A stretch of DNA of 64,000 bases, from positions 8,984,501 through 9,048,500 of the forward strand of contig NC_061469.1 of NCBI RefSeq assembly GCF_022581195.2, read 5' to 3'. This DNA is from Helicoverpa zea. Its lineage: Eukaryota; Arthropoda; Insecta; Lepidoptera; Noctuidae. How positions within the stretch are numbered: the first letter of the stretch is position 1; every line of letters starts with the position of its first letter. Positions 1 through 15,000 of the stretch are shown piece after piece. The position numbers were made by a program, and so were the translations under genes. The notes under the pieces are model-generated. The model was given only the letters and a program-made list of their open reading frames with translations. It was not told where the DNA came from and did no database searches.

Positions 1-11
1 GTGTTACATAC

Positions 12-3000
12 CTTCAGACATCTTGCTGTGCCAGGCCTCATCAGCCAGAGACACCTCGTTGAGGGGCACAAAGTCCGTCTGCACTTTAGTTCCGTTGAAC
101 TCGTTCAGCTTCAGTTCATACTTGTTCAGTAGCTTCTCTGCATCTGATATGTGTTTCTCAAACGGATTTGCATCTGACGCTACCTCTAGGCACATAGATC
201 GGAGGGACTCCTGCAATGAAAAGTAATATGAAACTGCCTCAGTACTTAAGTCATTTCGAACTTCACATTCCGGTTGTTTTTACAAAAGCAAAATTTGGGG
301 AGTTTTCTGTCGAGAGTAGCTTTAGGAAAATAGCGTAAGGTAAACCTACCGGACTTAAACTAGTCTTGAGTGTTTTAATTTCTTTCTTCACAGCATCAAT
401 TTTAGAGTCAGTGGCGTCGAGTCGCCTCAGCACGGCGTCGCCGCTGGTCGACAAGGAGTTGTCCAAGTCTGCAGGCGGCGCCGGGGCTGGTGCCAAAGCC
501 ATTAAGGCTTTTTGTATACTTTCTAGTGACTCATTTATTTTAGTCTGAGACGCCTTTTCTCGTTCTTCTTTCTGCAAAATAAAGTGACAGTGAATTTAAA
601 TCATTATCGAAAATTGACAAACTTACGGGATTTAAATTAAGCAAGCACTTCAATTTCTTCCAGCTTTCTTATAGTAGAGTATGATTGTTAAGCATTCTTA
701 ATAAACTGTCGTAAACGTTTCCTGGGGTACAACTGATTAGGTACTTAATTACCTACTCCAATTAACAGAGATAACATTGCGTAGAAGTTTGCTTGGCTAG
801 GTGCATAGGCATACCTTTGTCACGCCAACTGACCTACTAAAGATAAGCATTAGTGGCCGGAATTCGCACAAACCTGTAAGAGTATAGTCTCTACATTGGA
901 TAACCGCTCATCTAGCCTTGAGATCATGCCTTTCAACGGTTCTAGAGTCCTGTGCTTCTTGTCGAGGCCAGTTAGCATTTTCTTGACTTGTTCGCCGAGG
1001 GCCTTTTCTCTGAACTCGTGCCTCTCGAGTTTGTCTTCCGACATTCTTATCATGTGGACTAGTGACAGCATTGCCTCCCTGATGTCTTCGTGTCTAAAGA
1101 CAAAAATATTTTTTATTGCCTGAACGCGTAAGCTTGGTATTGTTTTTAGCGTATTGTTATAGCTAGGTCCTACCTACTGAACTAAATAGCGTAGTTTAAC
1201 CTAAAAAGTGTCGCAATTTCCTCACAATAACTGGTTTTGTACAACCTACTGCATATTTATTTGTTAAACGGTTGGTGTAACTTCTGCGCCACACTTGTTA
1301 CCTAGGTATGTCTTTCTTAAAATCTCGCCTACACCCATTTATGAAATGTTGTTGGGTCAAACTCGCATCAAAGGTCGTTCTGTATGTATGTTCTTGTTTA
1401 CCCTTGTAGGTACATAGATTCCTGAAAAGAATATCTCACGCATATCAATGTTTACAAAATTACGATTTAAAAAAGCAAACGTAGGTACCCAATTAATCAA
1501 TTTCTAGGAAAAGTTAAAATTGTAATTACAGCTATTTACTGTAAACCCTTGCTGCACACAATACGTAAATATTTAAGTGCCTACATAATTTACAAATCGA
1601 TTTCCGATTCGAAGAACTTACATTATTTATAAACACCGCAACTGTTCCGGTATTAGAGAGTAAATACGCCGATTACAATCACTGATTTGCCTAATTGGAG
1701 AATAAACCGCCTGGGAACGCTGATTGTTCCTGATTACCATCCCTATTTGCAAAACTGCTTTTGAAAACTTATGAACAGATACCTACTTCCAAGGAGAAAG
1801 ACCATAAATAGCTAGATACCTAGGGTCATTTTTTTTTCTTGAATTAATAAAGTATGAAATTGCGACGAAATTATGTGATGTAAGTTTTTAAGTCATTGCC
1901 GTTATCAAATTCTTAGAAAAACATCTTTAGACAATTAATCACAGAACAACAATGATCTTGCTTCAGTGTTTCCAATGCGACAAATGAACGATCTACCTAC
2001 CGGTATTGAATGGGACATCTGTGCGTGGACGAGCTTTTAATTTATTTTATTAATATAATCATTTATGTACACAGTAAACACATGAAAGAAGTAGAAGTAA
2101 CATAAAATAATACAAAGGTACTGCTTATTTCTAACGAAATCTCTTCGAGCAGACCCGTAGTAGGAGTTTTACAGTTTTTTTTTTAATTTTAACCTTTATT
2201 ATAAGGCAACTGGGGCCCATAGACATATACCTTTACTTATTATTTATTTACGAAGGCTTTAAATCTCTCTTACCACGTTTGGACTTGGACTTTTGGGCAA
2301 AGATAGAACTCTTATTTGAAAATGATGATTCAAGAGGTGTTCTAAGCTAATCCAAAATCTCATATTATGGTAGAAGTAAGTGTAGGAGGATATAGCAAGC
2401 TCCTTTTATAGCTAGTGTGATATACGGAGTTGTCAGTAGAAACTGTTTTTGACTTAAATAAATACCGTTTTAACAGATGTAGTATATGCTAGACCTAATA
2501 CGATTACAGCGAGATCTGGGGCCCGATTCTCCTAATTTTACCGTTCGACTGAGATCCGATCCCGACTCAATTACGAGCATTCCGCTATTTTTGCTTTGAA
2601 ATAAACGTTTTTATCCTTTTTTGTCATTCAATAATGAATCATTTTGTCTGCAAATGATTTACGATTATGATTATGATGGTAGAGCAAACAACCGTATAGA
2701 CCAAAATCACCAAAATAGCAGACCAATCGTAAACCAATCGAATGTCATTGGAATACGATTGGTCTTATATTAGTAGCAGAATGCCCGATAAGGTTAAAAC
2801 TGCTATTGCGGTCATATTGCGATTCAATTTCTAATCGATTTTGACAATATTAACTTAGGAGAATCGGGCCCCAGGATCTCCTAAGTTACTCCTACCTTGG
2901 ATTCTACGTATGCTGTGCAAATTACTATATGTAGTTTACTGCTGTTACCTACTTTTGTTTATGGTAACTAATTGTAGTAATTGAACTAATGTAGGCTTTA

Positions 3001-6000
3001 CCTACCTAACTATATTTTGAGTTAGATACTTGTCATAGGTTAAGGATCGCTCATGACCAATCACTTGACATTTTGAACAGAGTCATTTTGTTAGTAGGTA
3101 GGTATACTGCTTGTTACTTAGGCATCGTTCAGACCAAACGTATTGTCGGCCGCTGACTGTGAGCGCGCGTTACGCAGTTTATTGCTTTTCCATATATATT
3201 GAAATTGTCGTTCACACCGAACCGACTATACGCTATTACGTCGCCTGTTGTCGCTGACTCTCAGTGGCCGATTATTTTACTACGCGACTATGCACGGCGG
3301 ACGCGGATTGGCTACGCGGACGCAGTTGCCGAATAGCGCCGCTCCGCCGCGCCCGCACCGCCGCGCGCATCGGCCGCAATACACTCGAGAAACAAACTTC
3401 AATGAGGACAGACGTGACACGTGACACCTCGCGATGTTCGACACCGAAAAGTTTATTGCAGAAGTACATTCTAGAGAATGTATTTGGAATGCGAATTCAG
3501 AAGAATTTAGTGATAGAAACTTACGAAGATGCGCTTGGGAAGACATAGCGTCTGTTATGTATGTATGAAGATTGGGGGGTTCAAATACTGAGCTCTTTTA
3601 TGTGTAGAATAGTCAGACGCTCAGCGTACGCATCTAGTGTGAACCTACACGAGCCTATTTTTTTGTTCACACATGTAGCGCATCGTACGCTATAGCTTAT
3701 TGTCGGCTTGGTGAGTACGCGTACTGCAGATTGAGTCGACGTTCATACTGGGGCAGACAGTAAGTATACTCACAGTCAGCGGCGGACAATACGTTTGGTG
3801 TGAACAATCCCTTAGGTAATACAACGCAGAGGACCATTTTCCCCAACTAAATTTAAACGTCATTTTTTATGCCACTACGCTACGCTACACTACACTACGA
3901 TATATGTATTGTTATACTAGCAACCGCCCGCGGCTTCGCCCGCGTCAAGTTCGCTCATATCGCGTTTCCATAAGAGAACTCTTCAAAAGTCCGTGATAAA
4001 AACTATCCTATGTTCTTTCTCAAGGTCAACTCTATCTCTGTACCAAATTTTATCATTAATAACATTTTATTTTGAACTAGCTTCTGCCCGCGACTTCGTA
4101 CGCGGATCCTGTCCCTTATGCCAGCGACTACGGGGTCAGCTAAATCAAAGATCTGAATAGTCTGATATTGAATTTTAAGGGCCCGTTGACTTGAAAACAA
4201 CGGAATACGCATAACCATTAGAAACGTTCCATATATTTAATTTTTGTAGTTTAACAGCAAAAGCACAGCAGACTAAACAAAACGCTGAGAACTGAACCGC
4301 AATAGACGTGACCATAGGGATAAAAGTAGTGATTCTGATTAGTCCGCATTTAAGTTGTGTGTGGCAAAAATATTACACGTATTATTACGTAAAAAAACAT
4401 TAAATAGATGACAAAGTCATGGTGACTTAGTGGAAGTCGTGGTGGTTTAGTGGAACCAATCTCTCAAGTATGAGCGTGCAACTTTTCTAAGTTCGTATGT
4501 ACTTTCTACGTATATTTTGGATACCAATGACCGTTATTTGGAGGGGAAGTTAAACTGTGGGTTCCGGCTGACATTGAACATTCTTGGCAGTCGTTATGGG
4601 TAGTCAGAAGTCAGTAAGTCTTACCAAGGGGTGTTGGGTTGAGCGGGTAACCGGGTTGTGGAGGTCAGATAGGCAGTCGCTCCTTGTAAAACACTGGTAC
4701 TCAGTTGCATCGTGACTGGAAGTCGACCCTAACATAATTGGGACAAACGCTCGAGATAATAACGACAATAATAATGAGATATAAGCACCGCATGACATCT
4801 GAGGCTGATGACGGGGAGTAGCGACCCCGAGGGGCTATATATACTGAGTTCTCCAGGGAGAACAGGGAGTATACTGTCCCCCATCTCCGGTCGGTCGAAG
4901 TGAACCATGACTGGGGTAGGTCTCACGCCTCTGTCTTGGCTTGGCCGTCCAGAGTGGAGTCGCTAGATCAGGGTTAGTAGCCCTGCTCAGAGGGTAGGTG
5001 CCTCATGATAAGTGACCCACAGGGAGCGTGTAATCTGCGTTTAAAGTATCCTCGTCCTTCAGCCGCTCATGTCCTTGTTGCCTTCTTGTTGCTATTGAGT
5101 GACTGATTCCCGGGGGCCCAGTAAGTGAGGTGGCGAGTCTCCACCTGCCATTTTTACATGTATCTAATACAATATCATCCACTAACATCCCATCACAATA
5201 GCCCAAGCAGTTTTCCTCCATAGTTAGCAATAGTTTAGCACAGAACCGGGGATTGTCTTTTTTTAACGACGTCCACAGGGGATTGTCCTTGGGTTCATTT
5301 CTATAGTGTATAGAGGGATAATCGTCTGTTTTGTGTCACCATTTCATTAAAGTTGTCTCAAAAGGGCTTCAGCGTGTTGGCTTCTGCCCCACGTTTGCCT
5401 CCCAAAAATTTGGAACTCTGTAGTCCCGAGGTCTGGAGAGACATACGTAATAATAATGAGATATAACGCAACAAAGTCGGAGAGTGGGGGCTCGTGACGC
5501 GACGTCTAGGTATGTAAAATTTGTACTAAACAGTGACTTAAGACAAAATTCAAGCGTATTGTATCTTCGTTATTATTTGTTTATGAGAGAGAGAAAAGAA
5601 AAATACGTGTCCATTATTTTAGGGTTATCTAAAAGACGGACTAATTACTTTTTTTGATTCACCATACCTATTTCATAACATTCATTTCTATACATTTCAA
5701 GTGTAGTATTGCTCTTGAAGTTCCACATCAGGTGTTCCAGATCTTCGATGTTTATACGTCAACAGAGAGTGCTTATCAGATTGAACCACTTTTGCTAGAA
5801 CCTCATATCTTCATATGCTATAGTCTAGCTGGGCTCCTGGAGTTCCACATCAGGTGTTTTACATCTTCAATTTTTATAAGTCAACAGAGAGTGCTTATCA
5901 GATTGAACAACTTTTGCTAAAACGTCATACCTCTATATGCTATAGTCTAGCTGGGCCCCTGGAGTTCCACATCAGGTGTTTTAGATCTTCAATTTGTATA

Positions 6001-9000
6001 AGTCGATAGAAAGTGCTTATCAAATTGATCAACTTTTGCTAAAACGTCATACCTGTATATGGTACAGAGAAGCTGGGCTCTTGGGGTTCCACATCAGGTG
6101 TTCCAGATCTTAAAATTTATTATCTCAGCTGAAAATGCTCATCACATGAAACAATTTTTGCCATGGCACCATTTTTGTATCTCTTATAGTTTTGTTGGTC
6201 TGTTGGAGTTCTGTATCAGGTCTTCAAGTTTCGAAGATAAATTATAGCCTATATGTTGACCAGGCTTAATACTGTTACAACAAAGAAAAAATCATTGAAA
6301 TCCGTTCAGTAGTTCCGAAGATTAGCGTGTACAAACAAACAGACATACAGACATACAGACATACAGACAAACAGACAGATTTTTTTTTTTGGATTTGTGC
6401 TCCATTACTGTTCCTAAACCCCACCCAATTATTATTTTTTTAATATATTCAATGTACAGACACAGTTTTTTTACAGATTTATTATATGTATAGACTAGCT
6501 TCTGCCCGCGACTTCGTACGCGGATCCTGTCCCTTATGCCAGCGACTACGGGGTCAGCAAAATCAAAGATCTGAATAGTCTGATATTGAATTTTAAGGGC
6601 CCGTTGACTTGAAAACAACGGAATACGCATAACCATTAGAAACGTTCCATATATTTAATTTTTGTACTTTAACGGCAAAAGCACAGCAGACTAAACAAAA
6701 CGCTGAGAACTGAACCGCAATAGACGTGACCATAGGGATAAAAGTAGTGATTCTAATTAGTCCGCATTTAAGTTGTGTGTGGCAAAAATATTACACGTAT
6801 TATTACGTAAAAAAACATTAAATAGATGACAAAGTCGTGGTTATTTAGTGGAAGTCGTGGTGGTTTTGTGGGTAGAAAACCAATCTCTCAAGTATGAGCG
6901 TGCGTCTTTGATTCCAGGTCTGGCAAGTGCCTGCCAATGCAACTTTTCTAAGTTCGTATATACTTTCTACGTATATTTTGGATACCAATGACCGTTATTT
7001 GGAGGGGATGTTAAACTGTAGGTTCCGGCTGTCATTGAACATTCTTGGCAGTCGTTATGGGTAGTCAGAAGCCAGTAAGTCTTACCAAGGGGTGTTGGTT
7101 TGAGCGGGTAACCGGGTTGTGGAGGTCAGATAGGCAGTCGCTCCTTGTAAAACACTGGTACTCAGTTGCATCGTGACTGGAAGTCGACCCTAACATAATT
7201 GGGACAAAGGCTCTTGAGATAATAACGACAATAATAATGAGATATAGGCACCGCAGGACATCTGAGGCTGATGACGGGGAGTAGCGACCCCGCGGGGCTA
7301 TATATACTGAGTTCTCCAGGGAGAGTATAATGTCCCCCATCTCCGGCCGGTCGGAGTGAACCATGACGGGGGTAGGTCTCACGCCTCTGGCTTGGCTTGG
7401 CCGTCTAGAGTGGAGTCGCTAGAGCAGGATTAGTAGCCCTGCTCGGAGGGTAGGTGCGTAATCTGCGTTTAAAGTCCGACGAGGTATCCTCACCCTTCAG
7501 CCGCTCATGTCCCTGTTGCCCTCTTGTTGCTATTCAGTGACTGGTTCCCGGGGGCCCAGTAAGTGAGGTGGCGAGTCTCCACCTGCCATTTTTACATGTA
7601 CCTAATACATTGTCATCCACTAACATCCCATCACAATAGCCCAAGTAGTTTTCCTCCATAGTTAGCAATAGTTTGGCACAGAACCGGGGATTGTCTTTTT
7701 TTTTAACGACGTCCACCGGGGATTGTCCTTGGGTTCATTTCTATAGTGTATAAAGGGATAATCGTCGGTGTTGTGTCACCATTTCATTAAAGTTGTCTCA
7801 AAAGGGCTTCAGCGTGTTGGCTTCGGCCCCACGTTTGCCTCCCAAAAATTCGGAACTCTGTAGTCCCGAGGTCTGAAGAGACATACAAAATAATAATGAG
7901 ATATAATGCAACAAAGTCGGAGAGTGGGGGCTCGTGACGCCACGTCTAGGTATGTAAAATTTGTACTAAGTAGTGACTTAACACGAAATTCAAGCTTTGT
8001 TGTATCTTCGTTATTATTTGTTTGTGTGAGAGAGAAAAGAAAAATACGTGTCCATTATTTTAGGGTTATCTAAAAGACGGACTAATTACTTTTTTTGATT
8101 CACCATACCTATTTCATAACATTCATTTCTATACATTCCAAGTGTAGTATTGCTCTTGAAGTTCCACATCAGGTGTTCCAGATCTTCAATGTTTATATGT
8201 CAATAGAGAGTCCTTATCAGATAGAACCACTTTTGCTAAAACTTCATATCTTCATATGCTATAGTCTAGCTGGGCCCCTGGAGTTCCACATCAGGTGTTT
8301 TAGATCTTCAATTTGTATAAGTCAATAGAAAGTGCTTATCAAATTGAACAACTTTTGCTAAAACGTCATACCTGTATATGGTACAGAGAAGCTGGGCTCT
8401 TGGGGTTCCACATCAGGTGTTCCAGATCTTAAAATTTATTATCTCAGCTGAAAATGCTCATCACATGAAACAATTTTTGCTATGGCACCATTTTTGTATC
8501 TCTTATAGTTTTGTTGGTCTGTTGGAGTTCTGCATCAGGTCTTCAAGTTTCGAAGATAAATTATAGCCTATATGTTGACCAGGTTTAATACTGATACAAC
8601 AAAGAAAAAATCATTGAAATCCGTTCAGTAGTTCGGAAGATTAGCGTGTACAAACAAACAGACATACAGACATACAGACATACAGACAAACAGACAGAAT
8701 TTTTTTTTTGGATTTGTGCTCCATTACTGTTTCTAAACCCCGCCCAATTATTATTTTTTTAATATATTCAATGTACAGACACAGTTTTTTTACAGATTTA
8801 TTATATGTATAGATTTCCCGCTATCATTCGAACTAGAACTGTTGGTTTAAGAAAACCGTCGTTTATGTTTTCGATGAACTTGGCCCAAGTAGGTATTATC
8901 TACTAGTACGTGGTAGGTAAAGAAGTGGGCAACGACCGCAAGTAGCTACTTACGGCCAGTTTCTTCATCAAAAGTTAAAGTTAAAGTTATGGCTATAAGT

Positions 9001-12000
9001 AAAAGTAACGGTCAAATTCTTTTTTTCAAGGCTAAAGTGACAGCAAAACTAATAGAAAAATTGAATTTAACCGTTACTTTTACTTTAGACATTACTTTAG
9101 CCATAACTTTAACTTTAACTTTTGATGAAGAAACTGGCCGTTAGAGGTTTTGAACTAAGTTAAGCACTCGGCGTTTTTTGCTACCTACATACCTACTTGT
9201 TTAACTTTATATAATTAACGTGCTTATTGTCACCTGCCCACATTATGTATGTACCTGTGTATGTGTATATTGTGTTATTTACAAGTATTATTAAATAACA
9301 TTTGTCAGTACGTGTAGTTCAGTCAGTGGACGTAGGCAAGTACTTACAAGTTTTTGTAGTTTCTTCCACTTGCTTATATGTGGGTAGGTAATATAAAAAA
9401 AATGTTGAATGTAACGTGTACCTACTTGTCTATGTACTTTGCCTGTTTTTTCCACACAAATATAGGAAGTTTCCTATTGAGACACTGGTATCCCTCAGGG
9501 GCCCGATTCTCCTAATTTTACTTAAGCGTCATACGATTCACGTTCGACTCGATTCGACTGATATCCCATCCCGACTCGATTACGATTGAAGCGTATACGT
9601 GGCATTCCGCTATTTTTTCTTTGAAATAAACGTTTTTATCCTTTTCTGTCATTCAATAATGAATAATTTTGTCTGCAAATGATTAACGATTGCAAAATGA
9701 TTGTACAGCAAACTACCGTATAGACCAAAATCACCAAAATAGCAGACCAATCGCACACCAATCAAATGTCAATCGAATACGATTGGTCTTTTATTAGTAG
9801 CAGAATGCCCGATATGGTTAAAACTGCTATTACGATCATATTGCGATTCGATTTCTATTCGATTTTGACATTATTAACTTAGGAGAATCGGGCCCCAGGC
9901 CTCTTACAAAGCTCTCACTTATGAGTGTCAGTCTGTGCAAGGAATCAATGTATTCTAGGATATGAGCCCTCCCTAGGTGCACACGGGCTTTGGATTTACA
10001 ACATAATGTAGAAGATGGTTATGATATCATTATTAGAGAATGCAATCTCGACTCGAGATCGTTAATTAATGATCTCACAGGATTAGGTAATCGAGAACTC
10101 GGGATCTCGTCAATTGCTTCGCGATTCAACTCGAAAGAATTGCCCAAAGATCTCGCGGGATCGGGATTGTATTCCCTTCGTATTAACTTCGTTCTAATTA
10201 ATTAAATTAATAAACTGCATTATGATATTAATGAATCAATCACCTCAAATTACATTTTCTGTTGTCACACGCCATAAAATTCATGTTGAGATCTAACGAA
10301 GCTATTTAAAGATACTTAGTAACCGTACGCCTAAAATACAACGAAATGCAGAAAACAGAACTGGGCTCAGTGCATTATTAATAGCTCAAGTTCTAGTTAC
10401 TAAACTGCACTGAACAATAATGCAATCCAGCTGGCAATACAGTATGCAGTCTGCCGTGATTATAATAGTTTGCACTTCACGCCATGAGATGAGAAAATGT
10501 TAGGAATATAGAGCATAACGTACCTTACTGCCTAAATCTATTATCTATTAAAACTGGGGCCCGATTCTCCTAAGTTAATATTGTCAAAATCGAATAGAAA
10601 TTGAATCGCAATATCATCGCAATAGCAGTTTTAACCTTATCGGGCATTCTGCTACTAATATAAGGCCAATCGTATTCCAATGACATTCGACAGGTTTGCG
10701 ATTGGTCTGCTATTTTGGTGATTTTTGTCTATACGGTAGTTTGCTGTACAATCATTTCGCAATCGTAAATCATTTGCAGACAAAATGATTCATTATTGAA
10801 TGACAGAAAAGGATAAAAACGTTTATTTCAAAGAAAAAATAGCGGACTGCCACATACGCTTCAATCGTAATCGAGTCGGAATTGGATCTCAATCAACCGA
10901 ATCGAACGTGAATCGTATGTTGCTTAAGTAAAATTAGGAGAATCGGGCCCCTGATTGTTTTGTAAATTATTCCAATAACCACAGGTTCCGGGTTTCGGAG
11001 AAAATTCCATAAAAAAATATTTAACTTTTACTTTCTAATGTCAAAACGTAAGCCTTTCACCTTTTCGCGTCAATTATGATTGTCAAAAAACAAAAAAAAA
11101 AATAATTATAAATATTTCCATGTTCCATGTTCCATGTTCAAATTCCCATGAAACAACATCGTTAAAACATCAATCTTCGTACACTCAACAATTATATAAA
11201 TATAGGTATGTAGTTACAATTTACTTCGTTTCTATTCATAGAACTTCAATCGGTACCTGAAATAGAAAAGGTTTCAGTTATGGTCTCTGCCTAGCGGACC
11301 GTTTAATGAAGATTTATAGCTTTTCATACACTATCTGACCATGCACTTCAGTTAGAGATTTCATAAGTATGGTCTGAAGATTTATGACCGACCTCATTGA
11401 TTCACATCAACCATACAAGAGTTTTATGTGCACGCAAATGACCATAAAGTTTTCTTTTTGATATTTTTAATGTCGTTGATCCCATTTCAGATTAAGTGGG
11501 CCATAAAATTATCATAGTAGGTAATAAAGTATATAAGAATCTTTGATGACACCCTAAAACTTAATTAAATACATTTTCGGCACTAGCTTCCTACTAGTAT
11601 CTTGTAAAGTCCCAGTTCTCTCCATTTTATGGTCTACCGCGACCGCTATTTGATCAGGGGCTCGATTCTCCTAAGTTAATAATGTCAAAATCGAATAGAA
11701 ATTGAATCGCAATAGCAGTTTTAACCATATCGGGCATTCTGCTACTAATATAAGACCAATCGTATTCCAATGACATTCGATTGGTTTGCGATTGGTCTGC
11801 TATTTTATTGATTTTGGTCTATACGGTAGTTTGCTGTACAATCATTTTGCAATCGTAAATCATTTGCAGACAAAATGATTCATTATTGAATCACAGAAAA
11901 GGATAAAAACGTTTATTTCAAAGAAAAAATAGCGGAATGCCACATGCGCTTCAATCGTAATCGAGTCGGGATTGGATCTCAGTCGAACCGAGTCGAACGT

Positions 12001-15000
12001 GAATCGTACGTCGCTTAAGTAAAATTAGGAGAATCGGGCCCCAGTGCTCTCAGTCCCGCGTAATAGACGTTAAATCATAAAACTCTACGCTTAGGCACAC
12101 AAAATGTCGATTATTGCCCAATAAATAGTTTCGCGTTAGTTAAGCTCATATTTACGACTTTTGTAGTTTAGCAGGTGCTGATAATATTGCATTTTGAACA
12201 CCTAGGTACCTACTCTGTGCCTACAGTTCAACCATCTTATTTATTTTTTGAATTGATCGCTGAAGAAAATTTCTGAAACACTAATAGGCCCTGATCTCTT
12301 ATTATTACTCAAATCTAAATTCAATCTTGGAACTAGGCCTGATTTTAAGCTTTTAAGTTCACTCAAGCAATTCTGTATTGTTACTGAATCCTGCATTCAA
12401 TACGCGAGTTGCATTGAGCCATTGTAATGGTTCAAATAGAAATGTAACTAAGCTACACACTCTACATAAGAAATAGCGTACTTACGTGAACTCCCGGCAG
12501 TGTGTGTGTGGGGCCCATAACAGTAGCGCCATGGCGAGCCACCACAGTCTCTGGGGAAAAGAGCTAACTTTAATAATCTGAATACTAACTTCGCTTAACT
12601 AAGTCGTGACTGCGTGAGCTATGATGAGCTCACTACGTATGGAGGTTTATTCAACACATCGTGTCGATTAGACAGCTCCATGATTTATTTTGTCGTCTAG
12701 GCCTCTATGCCCATGTGCCATTACGTAAAAGGAATCTGTGATTGCGATTGTTAATGAAAATTGACTTAGCATTGCTAGTCATGTCACAACTAAACAAGAC
12801 AACATTGCACATAAACTATCCTAGGCACAGTCCTACAAGTAATTGACATTATTTATTAGGTTCACGACGACGTGTCTATCAATATTGCTAGGGCTAGTCG
12901 TGAGACTAAATAAGTCCCGATATGTACTGAATCATTGATCTATCGAGTACTACAATCTACATTTGATATATCTAAACAAGATCATTAGGGCGCTCGATGG
13001 CATTAGATGACATTATCAGAGCACATAAATTGCTACACCGACAGTACAAATGCACCGACTGGCGGCCTTAATGTACGACCAATGAGATAAAGATATCTCC
13101 TTATTTTATACCTAGGTAAAACATTCACATATCTGTAACAACATACCTAAGAAAGGAGGTATGTGGTCATATCCTGTATCCGGATGAAGTTCATTTTATT
13201 TAATTTATTCATGAAGGCTCAGCTTTGCTCATCTATTTTGTAATGAAGGGCTTTGATGTAGCATTATACGCTACGATTATTGTTGAGGCCACGCGATGTG
13301 ACCGCGTGTAATTTGTTCCTTCCGACTTAATCTGACGTGGGGAGGAATGGTTATTATAGACCAGACAGAAAATAATAAAACTCCATATTAAATAATTTTG
13401 CTCATCATGCTTCAGGTAAAAGATGGTAGTTTTTTTCTTTATCGGAACCGCAATAATTCTATGTTTTTTAGGTTCAATTAAGTCTGTAGTTGATGATTGA
13501 TAGTCTACTGTAAATAAAATCATAAGAATGTAAGATGAGATTACAGAATTCCATCTCAGTGTTCTAAGATTTCTAAGAAGGTAGGTTTATCGTATTTAGT
13601 CATCGAATTATTGATGCTCCATAGCGTGATAGGCCTAGGGTTTCTTCTGACTTGATTTATTTCACGATCGTACCGTATTTTAAGACCGATTACATTGGTA
13701 TAAGTGCGGCCCTAAGTTACAACGTTCTCACCATGTTAAATATGATTTACTGGTGAATAATTGAGCGTGGGGTCGCGATAATGTGACCCTTAGAAGGGTG
13801 ACGTCACACTATCTCGCCTACCGCAGCGACTGTTTAGTTTATTTAGTTAAATATACTTGGATTTTTTCTTACATGTAGGTAAGTATGCTTAGATAGATGT
13901 TGTAAGATAGGTGTTCGTTTTTAGTTTTTTTTTGCTAACTATTTACTTGCGTGGGTGCTTTACTCTTCTTACTCAAATAGGTATCCCATCAAATTATAAA
14001 AGAAGCGTTTCCAACATAAAAACCAGAAAATATCAATTTTTTTTTCATTTAGAATATTTTAGAAGTTCAGCCAAAATCGTCACACAATCGCTTTCTAGTC
14101 TGTAAACTACTTATGTAGGTGGGTACCTCGGAAAGGTGAAATATGTAAAACTTTCTAGCGTTCATAAGAGGCGAGTGCTAAACTGTTACCTCACTAAGAG
14201 GTAGCATTATTTTATTTTTGTTTTTGGTTGACATCTCAAAAGCTGTTCTTGGGTTTCGAAGTATTAGATATATAAGAATTTTCGTGATATGGGTTAGGCC
14301 AGGGGTCCTAAAATTATTTCAACATCCAAACTGAAAGTCTTCCTATAGACAAAGCAACATCAAAAATAGCGCACCATCCGCCGGTAGTCCATTTTTCTCA
14401 AAAATTTGCAATTTTATTTATCCGTGATTTTTATGTTTTATCACTTACCTAGCGGACTACGGACTCTGTGCGTTTACTCAGCATCAATTTACGTAAACAA
14501 TAACAAAACATGGCTCTATTTAGTAAAGGAAGGTTAGTGCACGTGCTAAGAATAGTAAGAATACGAATGGTTGTATTCAAGTCGTGAATGGACTCGGCGC
14601 TAATAAGTTCCGGCACTGACCTGCAACTCGTCGGAGGAGATCAGGGGCCCGATTCTCCTAATTCTACTTAGCAACATACGATTCACGTTCGACTCGATTC
14701 GATTGAGATCCAATCCTGAATCGATTACGATTGAAGCGTATGTGGCATTCCGCTATTTTTTCTTTGAAATAAACGTTTTTATCCTTTTCTGTCATTCAAT
14801 AATGAATCATTTTGTCTGCAAATGATTTACGATTGCAAAATGATTGTACAGCAAACTACCGTATAGACCAAAATCACCAAAATAGCAGATCAATCGCACA
14901 CCAATCAAATGTCAATCGAATACGATTGGTCTTTTATTAGTAGCAGAATGCCCGATATGGTTAAAACTGCTATTGCGATTCGATTTCTATTCGATTTTGA

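Larger units (their letters stand above)
1094..12485 (-). other. 11.4-kb intron 2 of the coiled-coil gene
   Basis: This intron is non-coding and built largely of mobile elements: four copies of the GGGGCCCGATTC MITE, two TTA-flanked inverted-repeat elements, and a Helitron fragment followed by two head-to-tail Helitrons. I saw no gene in 1094-2517, 2873-3120, 9141-9497, 9897-10555, 10952-11656 or 12043-12485. The small open frames there have no recognisable motifs or splice context. Confidence 0.7.

Noticed and set aside
5720..6215. CRISPR-like array
   Set aside because: The 122-bp units are repeated over their full length with no unique spacers, in a eukaryotic transposon.
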